Source of the DNA: Epiperipatus broadwayi
Lineage: Eukaryota > Onychophora > Udeonychophora > Euonychophora > Peripatidae
Assembly (NCBI GenBank): GCA_028023455.1
Contig: JAQFVV010000013.1
Coordinates: 9,952,411-10,016,410, forward strand
Direction of reading: 5' to 3'
Length of the DNA: 64,000 nucleotides
The notes beneath the pieces are model-generated. The model was not told where the DNA came from and did no database searches. It worked only from the letters and a program-made list of their open reading frames with translations. This document shows positions 12,571 through 25,229 of the stretch, piece after piece (within the stretch, counting starts at the first letter, position 1; each line of letters opens with the position of its first letter). Both the position numbers and the translations under genes were made by a program.

Positions 12571-15324
12571 ATATCTTGTAGTTGGCTAATTTAAATAGGT
12601 ACTTTTGATTTTTTTATAACCCATATCAAAACAAAATAATATAAAAAGACAAAGGATTTGGATTTACTTCATAATTGACATCATTAAAATATATAATTAT
12701 TGTTCTATTATCAGACTTAAATAGCTAGATAGATAGTTTATATTCTGATTTTAATATTCAAGTCATTAGTTGAAATACATTATAAGTCTAAAAGATGATT
12801 GGTGAATGACTAATATAAAGATAATGCTTCCCACTGAAGAAGGCTGATAAAATCAGTTTTGGCCTTATTGGAATTTATTGATGGCCCAGAAATGTGTCAT
12901 GACTTGCTGCCAATATATTTATTGAATATCATTTTGGGGGCAATTATAAGAACAAAATATAAATTCTGAATAGCATAAAATAGCTGTAGAATAGGAGGCT
13001 ACATAAATGAGCATGAATCAAACTTAATATGATGATTTGTAAAATTTAGTAGACAGAATGCAATAATATTTTTTCATGATTGTTTATAATATGGAAGGAA
13101 AATTAACCAAAACAAGAGTTAAATTTTCATATATTATACAATTTTTAAACAGTCTAAAATGGAAAAATAGAATAGATTACACAAGAATGTTTTTGTTATC
13201 TGATGTAATCTAAGGATGAATGAATTTCCAAATAGAAATGAAATTTCTATGCTTAATATGAGCCTAATAGGAATGGAAATTCAATATTTTATAAGAAAAA
13301 AGACAGTAAGTCTTAACACTAACATTCTACAATAGTATCTAAGATAGAAAGTATTCTAAAATACTAACATGACAGAAAGCAGAGCCTATTTAGAATCTTC
13401 CTACTTTGTAAGATAATATAATATGAGAAGCTAGAATATTACAAATATGAATGAAACTTCAATACTTTATATAATAGTGTGCTATATAATATAAAGGACA
13501 GATTAAACAATACTCTCCAAATACATGAAAAATAATTTATGAAAAAAAAATCAGTCAAACATTATATAGAATTCTGTAGAAAGCGATGCAGATTTTAAAG
13601 CATTGACGGAGAATTAGAAGTTAGATACCCATTAATGCTAATAATTGGATGGTTGAATATGTTAATTACAGGGCATCTAAATGGAAAAATCTTAAACATG
13701 CTTCAAATTTTTCAGCTATCTGGAATTTTTTTTTAGCTCTGCCTAAATTTAAATCTCACAACATGTGTATGGATAATAGAAAAATATATTGCTAAACATC
13801 TTGGTGTTTTTTTATTAAATATTAAATCTGTAGTTTATATAACAAATTGAATAAGTGTTTAATCAAAAAAGCTTTTCAAAAAATGTTTTCTGCCTACATA
13901 TATTTATCTTCAATTGATATCAAAATCCATTTTTTAAATTGATATTTATTCATTATTTTTACATGACTTTCTTCAATATTTGTTATTCTAAGTTTATTGC
14001 AATGTTAATTCTAAATTCATTTATATGGATTCATTTTGTGGAAATAAAAAATAACTTTTAAAGATTTATTTTCATTTTTATTAAAATTGAAATGAAGTAA
14101 ATCTAAAATAATATTTCGAAAAATGTTTTAGTAATAATTTTCATTTCTATATATATTTTCAATAGTTCTACACATTTTAAGGTTCATTCTCCTAAAATAT
14201 GTCTATGCAGTACAGTGATTGACCTTCTAATATACAGTCCAAACATTTGATTATCTTTAGTGAAATATTCATTTTATTTATATTGTTTTCTAAAGTTGTT
14301 TGTTCAGAATTTTTTTTTTTAATATATAAAGTATTAGTTTTTATCGGTTAATTTAGTTATTTTGTGTTATGGATGAGATATTTTAAGCGTGAATATGATG
14401 TTAAATAAGTTAACAAAGTTTCTGTAAAAAAAAAAAAATCAATGTTTAAATTTAGAAATAAATCAGCTAAGCAATATATTTTAACTTAGTAAATTTAATA
14501 TTTAATTTCTATAAGGACTAAAAGTGTTCTGATAGAAATATTTCTTTCCATGCCTTTCTATATATATATATATAATTTAGATGGAAGAAAACTACCCTTG
14601 CATTTATACACTATGAATAAAGCCCACTTCATATCAATAAATGTTTTTTTTAAAAAAATGGCAGCCACCCATTCTTTTAAAACATTTATGACTTGTGCTT
14701 AAGTAGAAAACTAGTTTTCTTCTGATTAAGTTATATATACATCTAAGTGCTATTTTATTTAATAATTACTCATATATATATATATATATATTGTAATATG
14801 GTAGATAGTGATTAATTCTGTACAAGTCGGGTATTATAAGTTTTCTAAAACAAGTTTAGAATGAGAATTATTCTCATGTCTGTTTTTTTTTACAACAACA
14901 ATCATTAATTTATTAAAAGAGTTATATTTCTTAATTGATAATATTGCAGATTCCAAACATTTTAAATAAAAATATTAATGATCAATGTTTGTTAAGGGTG
15001 GTTGTGAAAGGGAGAGAAAAGTATAAAAATAAAATATATTTTTTCTCCCTCTTCAATAATTATACTTATCTATTAGTTTATAACTTTAAAAAAAAAGTAA
15101 GAGGGATAAGTAAGCAAAATTTTTAATAATGTTTACCAGTGTTTTAAAAAAAGAGGGGGGGGGGGAATAAGGTATTACCATTTTTTAAAGAATGTTGTTT
15201 TTAATTAATTTTTTTTTCTCTTTCTCTCAAATAAAATGTTTTTCAAATTAAAGTATAATTAAAGGATCATCTATTTTTACTAATTCAAAAGTCAAAATAA
15301 CTATAATTATTTCAGTAATTAGAA
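12571..15324. other. AT-rich stretch with microsatellites and a G-run
   Basis: No gene or dispersed repeat recognised. Short (TA)n tracts occur near 14560 and at about 14772-14792. A run of 11 G (15155-15165), preceded by A-rich sequence, stands out against the AT background. A short open frame at 14935-15126 is without homology. Confidence 0.4.
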
Positions 15325-16265
15325 TACGATCACATTATCACTATTTCTTATGCTTGCTCTTAACTATTATTAAACAGGCAAAACTCTCTACATGTCAAGC
15401 GTTGTTAGCTGAGAGGTCATCGCAGCCTCTTTGCAAGCAAGTAGTTGGTTGCAGACGGTTGTGGGTTCGCTTTCCGGCCGATGCTATGACATATGAAAAA
15501 AAAAACTTTCTACATGTATTGCCACTCAGTGAAATCCAGAGTAATCAATGGATTCCAGAAGGCTTGTGCATAAAATCCCCATCTAGTGCCTACTCAGCCA
15601 ATATCACCAGACTAGTTTCTGGCTTGTAGCTTTCATCAGATCCAAGGCTCCTCACTGATGAAGGCCACAAGCCAGAAACTAGTCTGCAGATATTGGATGA
15701 GTAGGCACTAGATGGGGATTTTATTGACAAGCCGTCTGGCATCCATTGATTACTCTGGTGCTTGCATTGAGTGGCAATATGTATAGAGTTTTTGCCTGTC
15801 TTAATAACAGTTAAGGGTAAGCATAAGAAATAGTGATCATGTGATGTTTATTGCTTAGGACCAATCCTGTCTAATAGGATATTGGTGGCTATGGTTATTG
15901 AAGAACCAAAGACACTAAAATGTATAGGTACTGAACTGAGTTCAGACCTATATGACTATAAGCTGATGGGCTTTGATTGAAAATATTATAGTGTTTTTAA
16001 TTTAAGTCTCATGGTTTTGTAGTTAAGTAGAGATAAATGGTGGCTGCTGGAGGGTTGCATTAGATTCTAATATGTAGGTACAGTGCTCTCAGATCCAAGG
16101 CTCCTCACTGACGAAGGCCACAAGCCAGAAACTAATCTGGGGATATTGGATGAGTGGGCGCTAGAGGGGGATTTTATGCACAAACCTTCTAGCATCCATT
16201 GATTACTCTGGCTTGCCCTGAGTGGCAATACATATAGAGAGTTTTGCCTGTTTTAATTAGGATAC
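15325..16265. repeat. Composite palindromic repeat, cluster 1 (inverted unit A, then units B and C)
   Basis: Unit A (15325-15630) is in reverse orientation. Units B (about 15638-15840) and C (about 16080-16265) repeat it in direct orientation. Shared landmarks are the end tggagagttttgcctgtttt and the body gaaggccacaagccagaaac, ggatattggatgagtaggc, gattttatgcacaagcctt and ctggcatccattgattactc. Between B and C lies a spacer with tactgaactgagttcagacc and gtggctgctggagggttgca. The outer sequence gcataagaaatagtgatca is also mirrored at both ends of A-B. The same architecture recurs at 40.1-41.3 kb and as one unit at 52.2 kb. A SINE splits unit A. No ORF of substance. Confidence 0.85.
15396..15503 (+). 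mobile_element. Minimal tRNA-derived SINE, copy B, nested in the composite repeat
   Basis: A 108-bp insertion with A-box-like gttagctgagaggtca, B-box gggttcgctttcc, tail gatgctatgacatatg and an A9-type run. Flanks are aactctctacatgt (15382-15395) and aactttctacatgt (15504-15517), a 14-bp TSD with one mismatch. The host sequence reads through once the insert is removed. The anticodon loop reads TTTGCAA, different from the TTACAA loops of copies C and D. Confidence 0.9.
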
Positions 16266-17344
16266 GATTGTAATTTTTCAATTAATTAAAAAACAGAGGG
16301 AAATAATCTTTTTACAAAAGAAGACTCAATTGGTCTAGGCTTAGTACTGTCATGTCAAAAATAGTATGTGAATGAATTAGAAAATTGTTTCAAAAATAAA
16401 ATAGGAAGGGCAGGTTAAAACAATGAACCTCATTTTCTAATTAATAACAGTCATTTTTGGTCTATCTGTTGAGAAGAGATCAACAGGCAATCTTGATCCA
16501 GCTGTTAAGATGAGAACAGCAGTAGCAGCTCAGCTCTTGAGGAGAACAATGAGAATTTAAACTTGTAGTTTGAAGTAAGACTAATTTCACTATTAATTGT
16601 TAAATGTTTTTTGAAATAGATTTGAAGAAACTATGTGCCAAGCTTTAGATAAAAGCTGAGCATCACTAATTTACAAAATGTTAAAGAAGGAAAATAACCC
16701 TAGAAAAAATTATAATGAGCTTTGAGTTTCCAACCAAATTCATGAATGTCTCACCCTGTCCTAATAGGACCTGAAAATCTGTGTTATACTGAAAATTTTA
16801 TTGTAACATGAATAAATTTAACTTGTGTTAATCTATCCTGGAAATTAATGTTATAATTATCAACTGAAAACATGAGGAAGGAGTTAATGGAAAACTTATA
16901 CTAAAAACAACAGATAAAATTAACTTTTGTTAATCTATTCTGGAAATTATTATAATTTGAAACTGAATATTTGAAGAAATCAGAATGCAAAACTGATCTG
17001 AAAAGACTCTAAAATTATAACTACAAAAGAAGAAATAACAATGAAATGTGATAAAATAAGATATAGTTGATGTGCACATCTTCAATTACATATTTTCATT
17101 TATATACACATTCCCAAATATTTTTAATATCTGTAATAATTGATGATAAAGAATAATTTTGATTTAAGTTTTTATTTTATTTAAACTTTTTTTTTTAATT
17201 TTATGTTCCCCCTCAAAATATTAAGATGTATGGGACCTTCCCATTTTCATAAGGAAAGTGAAGAAGTTTTTAGCTAATTTTATCTGTTTATTTGTGTAAT
17301 GTAATGTTTTCAATTGTTAAAAAAGAGGAAAAATAATTTAGTTA
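16266..17344. other. AT-rich stretch with a ~110-bp tandem duplication
   Basis: Two adjacent related segments (about 16800-16890 and 16910-16995) share taacttgtgttaatctatc(c)tggaaatta and caactgaaaacatga-type sequence. The far right end (from about 17215) may be the terminus of the left LTR of the gypsy element. There is no coding evidence. Confidence 0.45.
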
Positions 17345-17950
17345 ATCTTACCAAATTTTTTTTTTTGTGTGTGTGTTAAACTCAACTTTTGTGCGATCCT
17401 TTTTTCTTCAGCAGTTAAGATATAAAATATATCAACTTAATGTTAACATCTCTGGTCATTACTTAAGTATTCTCATGACTTGATTCCTTCTGGCAACAGT
17501 AAATTTATTCATTTGTGCTTAATGATGGAGAAAACCATATAAATATTTGATCTATATGCATGATTTTTCATCTTAAGTACACTCATCTTGCAATCAATGA
17601 GTTATTCTTTTGACTGTCTTTTTTCAATAGATATTGAGAGTCTTTTGCTATAGTCCACATCAAACAATTTTGACAGTGGTAGGCATAATGAAGCATTTAA
17701 TTTATAACTATTTGGACAATACCCTGTGCCATCAAGGTTACAACTTGGAATGATGAGGCGAACATCCTAGCTGGATCTTTACATATTAAATAAATACGAA
17801 TTCAATTGACTAAAAATCATCCTCATGCTTCCTAAGTGATTTGTATGAAATAGCAAATTTTGGAAATAACTTTGGCCAATGAGGATGGTTTGTTTTCAGT
17901 TGACTAAAGTCAAAATTTCAACAGCAATTTTTATAACAGTAGAAGAGGGA
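17345..17950 (-). mobile_element. 3' LTR of gypsy element 1, distal part
   Basis: Direct-repeat homology to 27945-28500. Shared blocks include aacagtaaatttattcatttgtgcttaatgatggagaaaacc (28100s), ttaagtacactcatctgc, agatattgagagtctttt, and accatcaaggtta followed by tcaattgacta. Both copies flank the pol remnants in the same orientation, which defines an LTR pair. The identity stops at about 17950 where a fold-back element begins and resumes at about 21643. It may extend leftward to about 17215 (ccccctcaaaatatt). Confidence 0.75.
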
Positions 17951-20900
17951 AAAAGCTTGGTGCTGATTTAATATGTGTTTATTGCCATTTTGAATTATAA
18001 GAACCACCCAAAACCCAGACTGACACAACCAAGTGATAAATCGCATTGATCAATCTATACATTGTCGCGATCTGATCATTTATTACAAAATTACCATTTT
18101 CATCAAAAATATAAAAAAACCACTCATGTGATTAAAATATTAAAACACAAAATTCACAATTTTTATCGAAAATTAAAAAATCAAAACTTGGTTTGATCAG
18201 ACTTCTTGCGTCAATATTATAAAATTGCCATTTCATCAAAAATAAAAAAAATAATCACATAATTAAAATATTACAACACAAAATTCGAAATTTTCATTAA
18301 AAATTAAAAGAATAAAAACTTGGTTTGATCAGACTGTCATCAATATTACAAAATCACCATTTACATCAAAAATAAAAACCAATTTTCATAGTTATAAGAA
18401 ATGTAATTACATGATGAAAAAATTAAAACATAAAATTCACAATTTTAAAAAATCAAATTTAAGTTTGCTAATTTATTTAACCATCTACTCATGACAATAA
18501 AAAAAATCAATTTTAAGCAATAATTACATTTTCATACAGTTATATTTATGGAATCACGTGACTAAAAAAGGCATGAAAATATTTTACATTCAGATTCGTT
18601 ATCTAAATTTACATCAACCTTTAAAAAAATCAAATTTAAGTTTACTAGTTTATTAAACCATGACAATCAAATTATATGCCCATATGAAATAAAGCATATG
18701 AATTTAGAATATTTAAACAGAAAAAGTAAAGGAAAAAAATTGAAAAAAAATGTTAAAAAGCCACATGTTCAATAAACCAAATTGATAGATTTAAAATACG
18801 AATTATACTATATACCAAAAGATTCTAACTTATAAAATATGAATGTTAAAAATAATGATGGTGCAAAGACTGATTGCTAGTTTAAATTTAAGTTTGCTAG
18901 TTTATCAAGCATTTTTGGTAATAAAAAAAAACAATTTTCATAGTTATAAAAAATGTAATCATGTGATTAAAAAAGTAAAATGCAATTTCGTATATATTTG
19001 AAATTAATTTTAAGCAATAATTATATTTTCATAGTTATACTTATGAAATCACATGACAAAAAAAGGCGTGCAAACATCTTAAATTCAGATTCGATATCTA
19101 AATTTCCATCAACCTTTAAAAAAATCAAATATAAGTTTACTGGTTTATTAAACCATCTACTCATGACAATCAAAAGGATATACCCATATGAAATAAAGCA
19201 TATGAATTTAGAATACTTAAACAGAAAAAGTAAAGGAAAAATTTGAAAAAAATATTAATTAAAAATCCACATGATAGAATTCAAAATGGTGATGACCGCA
19301 CTCTAAACATCAGACTTTTCCAAATACTAAAACATTATAATTTCTAATTACCAGAAATTCTTGGTTTGTCCCACATAGATGCTGTACAAAATTTATCTCC
19401 TAACATCATAGTGGAATCTATTCTTGATTGCATGAGATCTACACAAGCTCTAGAAATTGATAATTTGCATCGATACATCAAACTTTTGAAATTGATACAT
19501 TGAACTTTTGAAATCAATACAAGTATCTAGTTATTTGCATGCAAATGACTTTTACTATCAACAAATGAGCATGGAAACATGTTTAAAAAAATAAATCTAT
19601 TATTATAAAGTACTGAAAAATCTGAAATTATTTAAACGGATGTCAATCTCCAATAATGCACTATTTCTTAAATATTATAAATCTACGTGCACTCACTTGC
19701 CAGTAAGAATTTAAAAAACTGAAGTGAATCACTTAAGTTTAGAGTGTACATTCTGTATACACCAACTCTTACAGACCATGCTTAAATCAAGGCTTGAGTC
19801 TATTGTGAGCCTGATATTATAATCCAATATTCCATTATACAAATCTAGTTAAACTATTGCAGGAGAATAATTTCAGATTTTTCAGGCTTTATAATAATAG
19901 ATTTACATTTATAAGTCATGTTTGTCTAGTCATAGGTGGTTAAAAATGAAACACTGTCTTTCTTCTGTCTTTATTCTTTTGTTAATTACTTTAAAATATC
20001 TAAATTTTTCTATATTTAAGTAAATAGAGATAAAACCTCAGTATTGTTAACATGTGATCATAATATTTGAAAATATCTATAAAAGACAAATTTTGATCCA
20101 TTGAACAATCATGACTGGAAGCCAAAGTTAAGATATTAAAAAAAAAGAGAGGGACATCACCTGATTTTTTACAATCACATTTAGATTTAATTTGTTGGTG
20201 GGTGGACAAAAGCATCTAAATGAGAGAGATTCATTTATTAAATTTCTCAAAGATGCTAAAGATACCTACTGATGGTGAAAAAGTTAGTGTTTATCTTATT
20301 TAAAAGTAAATATCTTTTATATTTGAAACACTCAACAAATTTTTATTTATTTATGTTACTATTCTTTTTATTTTCTAGCGTATGTATTTTGGCATGGACC
20401 TTCTCCTTCATAATTATTATCTCCAAGCATTATTTTAAATCAGAAATAAGAGAAAAGCATCAGTTTTTAAGAACCTAAAGAATTTTAACAAATGAAGGAA
20501 TCAAATTTATTAATTTTTTATTTATTAATTTATTAATTTTTTATTTAGTGTAGTATTAATATTCTTAACTTTAGATAATATTTGTATCAGCAATAATAAA
20601 ATCTATTTATTTTCATTAAATATGTTTCTGTGTTTATTTGTTGATGGTAAAAGTCACTTGCATGTAAATAACTAAAGATTTGTATCAATGCAAATTGTTG
20701 ATTTCTAACGCCCATGTGGATCTGACATGTTCAAGAGTAGATTCCATTACGATGTTAGGAGACAAATTTTGAATAGTATCTATGTGAGACAAACCAAGAA
20801 TTTCTGGTAATTAGAAGTTATAATGTTTCAGTATTTAGAAATTTAATCTTTTAATAACATTTGTAGTTTAGAAGTTATAAACATTTAATATTTAGAGTGC

Positions 20901-21642
20901 AGTCACCCCCATTTTGAATTCTATCAATTTAACATTTATTGAATATGTGGATTTTTAATTAATATTTTTTTTCAATTTTTTCCTTCACTTTTTCTGTTTA
21001 AGCACTCTAAATTCATATGCTTTATTTCATATGGACATATTCTTTTGATTGACATGTGTAGATGGTTTAATAAACTAGTAAACAAATTTGATTTTTTTAA
21101 AGGTTGATGTAATTTTAGATAACAAATCTGAATGTAAAATATTTGCATGCCTTTTTTAGTCACGTGATTCCATAAATATAATTGTATGAAAATGTAATTA
21201 TTGCTTAAAATTGATTTTTTTTATTGTCATGAGTAGATGGTTAAATAAACTAGCAAACTTAAATTTGATTTTATAAAAATTGCAAATTTTGTGTTTTAAT
21301 TTTTTAATCATGTGATTAGATTTCTTATAACTACAAAAATTGGTTGTTCTTTTTTATTTTTGCTGAAAATGGCAAGATTGTAATATTGATGAAAATGTCT
21401 GATCAATCCAAGTTTTTATTTTTTAATTTTCAATAAAATTGCAAATTTTGTGCTTTAATAATGTGATTGTTTTTTTTTTTTATTTTCGGTGAAAATGACA
21501 ATTTTGTAAAGAATGATCATATCACAACAACATATACATTGATTGATGTGATTTATCACTTGGATATGTCAGCCTGGGTTTTTGGCAATTCTTATAATTC
21601 AAAATGGCTATGAGCGCATACTAAAACAGTGCCAAAAGCTTT
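17951..21642. mobile_element. 3.7-kb fold-back element with ~1-kb inverted termini, inserted in an LTR
   Basis: Outer arms mirror each other. aaagcttggtgctgat...gccattttgaattataagaa at 17952 pairs with ttcttataattcaaaatggc...gccaaaagctttt ending 21643, and ccagaaattcttggtttgtc at 19352 pairs with gacaaaccaagaatttctgg near 20785. cttttactatcaacaaatga (19550) pairs with tttgttgatggtaaaagtca (20637). The left arm is longer (to about 19570) because it holds an internal direct duplication (about 18500-18760 and 18990-19260) and about 100-bp subrepeats with aaaacttggtttgatcagac (18180 and 18315). The interior (19.57-20.64 kb) has a smaller inverted pair (aatctattattataaag at 19592, ctttataataatagatt at 19888) and no recognisable transposase. 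Foldback-type architecture, family unknown. Confidence 0.8.
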
Positions 21643-22191
21643 TATAGAATAATTTTCCTGTTGTCTGTAAATTAATCAGCCTTCATTTTTTTTATTAATT
21701 AACCTTTAACATTTTCAAAAATTATTAATTTTATTTTCAAATCATATTACAAAACATTTTTCTTAATTTTTTTTTTTTTAATTAAAAGAACAAGACAAAA
21801 ATTTTAAATACTCAGGACTAGATATTTTTTTTATTTCAGTTTATTTTCCTAATCTTTAATTTATCCTTAATTAAACTTGATCTAAATATGTTTGATTAAA
21901 CCAAAACTTTATCTCAATTTTTATTTTTAAAGGAAAACAAAGAAACAAACTTTACATTTCTTTCAATTTTTTATTTAATTTTAATAAATTAAATTGAAAA
22001 TTGAAAGAAATGCCATTATAGTTTTGCTTTTTAGTTTTACACAAAATGAACGTTTCAAAAGTTTTAAAATAGCTAACAATTTTTTTTTTGGGAGGGGGAG
22101 AGTTATATATTAAAAGTATCTAAGCTTAGTTTTAATTTTCTTTAAGTATTTTGTTGTATATATGTAACTCATAACCATGAAATTACATTTG
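21643..22191 (-). mobile_element. 3' LTR of gypsy element 1, proximal part
   Basis: Continues the homology to the right LTR after the fold-back insertion. attaatcagcc...attaattaacctttaaca matches 28545-28585, ttttgctttttagttttacaca matches 28732, ttcaaaagttttaaaa matches 28760, and ctaagcttagttt matches 28826. On the minus strand it begins TGTAATTTC, comparable to TGTAACTTCC of the right LTR. Confidence 0.75.
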
Positions 22192-22201
22192 CCCCTCTTC
22201 C
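22192..22201 (-). other. Probable polypurine tract of gypsy element 1
   Basis: On the minus strand GGAAGAGGGG lies immediately upstream of the inferred 3' LTR start (TGTAA after a short CAAA spacer). This is the expected place and composition for the plus-strand primer of an LTR element. The call depends on the LTR boundary. Confidence 0.45.
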
Positions 22202-22599
22202 ATTGAGAAACAAACTAATCACTATTTGACATTGATCAATCACACACTTGAACACATTTGTTTTGTTAGAAGCTGATGTTTAATAAAAAAAATTGGTAGC
22301 ACTCAGTATTAATTATATTTTTGTTATTTTTACATATTTATTCATCATTACTATCTACCTCTCTTGCTGAGGACTTTTAAGGAATAAGAATAATATCTCC
22401 CTTCTTGATTTCTCCATAGGCTACTACAAATGCATTGTTATGATATTTGAAATTTTTTTTTTTCTGGGTGGTTTAGAGGATTAACCTGAATCATTTTAAC
22501 CTCTAAATTAAAGCTATTAGTTCCTATATTTTATTGTGCTCTACCAATTTCACCCACTTTTATTTTGACACAATTACCTGTTATACCAGCTAAGCATGA

Positions 22600-23570
22600 C
22601 ACAGTTGTTGTAATGTAAATGAACATATTCAAATATGATAGATTCATTGATCATTTTTTTGATATAATTGATCACTTGTCTTACTTGATTAACCAAACTA
22701 TGATGATTGGTACTAATATAGATTCAGAATAATCACCCCAGCTTCCACATTATATGTTCACAGGAATTTGATTGGATATTTTGAGTTGAGCTCACTACAT
22801 ATTTAATTTACCATTCAACTGACATAAAGGGACCATAGTCAGTGATGATGATCTCAGATATTTCCACAACATTTAAGTGCTGGGATTTTAAAACATGTTT
22901 AGTGTGTGCAGTCATTGCCTGGGGCACTGGGTATGCTACTATCCTAGTGATTCTAAATGATTTTTACTTCGCTTTTTTTATTTATTGTAATGTTTATAAA
23001 GTAGTTATGAATGAGTGTTAAGAAAAGGTAAGTTATTTAAATTTAAAATTTATATAGTGCTAAGCATGCTTTCAGCAGAACACTGCCAAATCATTGTACT
23101 GATTTTGGAGTGATCTGCCAAAAGTATGCTTAGCGCAATTTAAAATTTAAATTATGTTACCTTAACACTCATTTATAATATGTTTATAAAGATTCCTATC
23201 CTAGTATTAAGTATCTCATTTTTATGGAATGGAGGCAATGGACCATAGAAATCTATTGTCATTGTCCCATTAAGCTTAATACAATAATAAAGTTTAATTA
23301 AGGACATCACATGCAGTTGGTTTAACTGTTTTGTTCTTCGGCATATCTCAAATTGATTTAGTATGAATGAGATGCTATGGTACATTTTTGACAATGTAAC
23401 CATTTTTAATGGATTTTCCATTTTTTAGCATCACATTGACCATTAAAGTCATGCTTGTACATTCTTCAGATCATCTGTACTATAATTTGCCACTGTTTAA
23501 TATTATTGTCATTTTACACTGTAAAAGATCCCCTATCAATCTACATTTTATTCTATCTGCAGTGTATTAT
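22600..23570 (-). pseudogene. Ty3/gypsy integrase remnant (element 1), interrupted
   Basis: Minus-strand integrase remains. A CRRTKQLNQL segment (end of the zinc-binding HHCC module) is followed by MTIDFYGPLPPF at 23241-23262 (first catalytic Asp region). After a ~200-bp hairpin insertion the core resumes with ISEIIITDYGPFMSVEW at about 22829-22858 (second Asp region, family form D-x-G-P). A degraded tail runs to about 22.6 kb (VRQVINYIKKMINESI). Integrase normally inserts the retrotransposon cDNA. Here stops, a frameshift and the insertion abolish the gene. An open stretch of 82 codons at 23173-23421 is the best-preserved piece. Confidence 0.75.
22991..23192. mobile_element. 200-bp hairpin MITE inside the integrase
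   Basis: Arms mirror from aatgagtgttaag...tttaaatttaaaatt...gctaagcatgctttcagcag to ctgccaaaagtatgcttagcgc...aatttaaaatttaaatt...cttaacactcattt, with a ~25-bp loop near 23087-23110. It splits the gypsy integrase core. The terminal motif GCGCTAAG also occurs in the hairpin at 9840-9993 (tgcgctaa...ttagcgca), a possible family link. Confidence 0.8.
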
Positions 23571-23599
23571 ATAAATATATAATTATCAAATTTTCCATT

Positions 23600-25020
23600 A
23601 GTATATCATGTTATTTGGCTGCAGTCTACATCTTCATTTTGTTTGTTTAGTAAATTTTGTAAATCATATTCCATCTATTGGTCAACAGTCAGCCCCAGAA
23701 TCTAAGTCTTGATAATTAGACTGAAGTGGATTGTAGTCAAGACATCTCTTAATATATTTTCATTGAATCTTTGCAATAGAGTTCTGAATAATCTGAATTC
23801 CTAAAGAAATAAACTCAATCACATCAACTGACCATTGGTCAAGTAGCTATGATTCAGAAACTTCAATCTTTGTTTGTCAGAAATCACAGTTACTTCAGTT
23901 CCTATCAAAAATTGATGAAATTTTTGAAAAGTCCATACAATAATAAGAGCTTCCTTTCTGACACAGTGTAATTAATTTCAGGCTCTTTTTGTAGACAGAT
24001 AATAAAATATAGAATTTTGTCAAGCATCTTGCTGGTCTTGGAACAATGTAGCCACTAATCCATGGCCACTATTGTTGGTCTATACATAAAAGTTTTTCAA
24101 AGTCAGGGGTATAACACCATAATTTAATTGAGAAATTTATTTTACAGTTTGAAAACTCATTGTGGTGATATCTATTTCCAAGGGGTAAATTTTTCTAATA
24201 TTTGTAAAAGCAGCTCTATTTTTAATTATAAAATTATTATAGAACTAATTGCAGTAGCTACATAGTCATAAGAGTGATCTAATATTCGTTTTGATTCTAG
24301 GAGTAAGAAATTCTTGAAATCTTTGAATCTTTTCATAATGAGATCTAATGTTGTCTTCAATTACATGGCTCAAAAATATTGTTTTCTTGGTGGCTAGGGT
24401 ACTTTTGCTAATATTTTAATATTCCTTTTCTGACACTCTCAGAAAAACAATTCTAAGTGTGTGAGATTGTCCATTATGTTATTTGATGCAATGCCAACAT
24501 TGTCAACATAGATAATCAGCAGTTTTTATTTCCTTAGATAGCACTTGATCCAGACATTATAACAATCCTGCATTGCAATTTTTGAGGCCAAATGTCATTC
24601 TTGTTAAAATGATATGATTATTGGTTATATCTAAAAGCAATATATTGGGAGTCTGTAAGATATAAATTTATCTGTCAATAACTGGCAATCAAGTCAAATG
24701 TTGAGAAATTATTTGTGTTTTTAAATTAAATTAATACCTCATAAATAGTTGATTGCATGTTGCTGTCTGCCACTGTAATCTTATTTTAATTGCCACTCAT
24801 CCAAGCACAGATGCAGTAACAGGGTTATTAAAGGATAAGAGTTCTTAGATATTCACCATTCTAGCATTTGAGCTACCCATTTTTACACTTCTGTTTTATA
24901 TTGTTTCAGAATGGGATACAAATGATCATGTTATGTTTAATCATTAATAATCTTGATCCAATGTTCATATTCTTTTATTGTTTCAGGCAAAAAAAGAAAA
25001 CACATATCCATACTCCTGAA
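23600..25020 (-). pseudogene. Ty3/gypsy reverse transcriptase-RNase H remnant (element 1)
   Basis: Minus strand, between protease and integrase as in the Ty3/gypsy order. The RT catalytic box reads YVDNVGIAS (codons at 24499-24510 for YVDN; family form Y-x-D-D, second Asp changed to Asn). It is followed by a THLELFF-like helix and NIFEPCN/FLSHVI-type sequence. RNase H traces follow at about 24.0-24.1 kb (YTPDFEKLLCIDQQ, SGYIVPRP), then CQKGSSYYCMDFSKI. Several stops and frameshifts. The role in an intact element is to copy the RNA genome into DNA; this copy cannot. Confidence 0.7.
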
Positions 25021-25229
25021 ATAATTTCTCAATTTTGACCTAAATATTTAGTATTGCTTAGTGGGGACTCCTATAATTTTAATTACATTTCTGGCTGTTG
25101 ATTATCACTCTATATGTATTGCCATAGGCATATATAATCTTTTGGGCATATGAATGGTATCATTTCATCAGCAATTATGATTCAGCACTTCAGCTTATCT
25201 ATTATGCATTCTGCATTATGTATAAAATT

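Noticed and set aside
15354-15629. 91-codon plus-strand frame across the composite repeat
   Set aside because: Runs through a SINE insertion and a repeat unit. A similar stretch at 39965-40279 is the same repeat without the SINE, so it is not a gene.
17951-21642. Second LTR retrotransposon (long terminal repeats in the arms)
   Set aside because: The arms are inverted, not direct, and there is no pol sequence between them.
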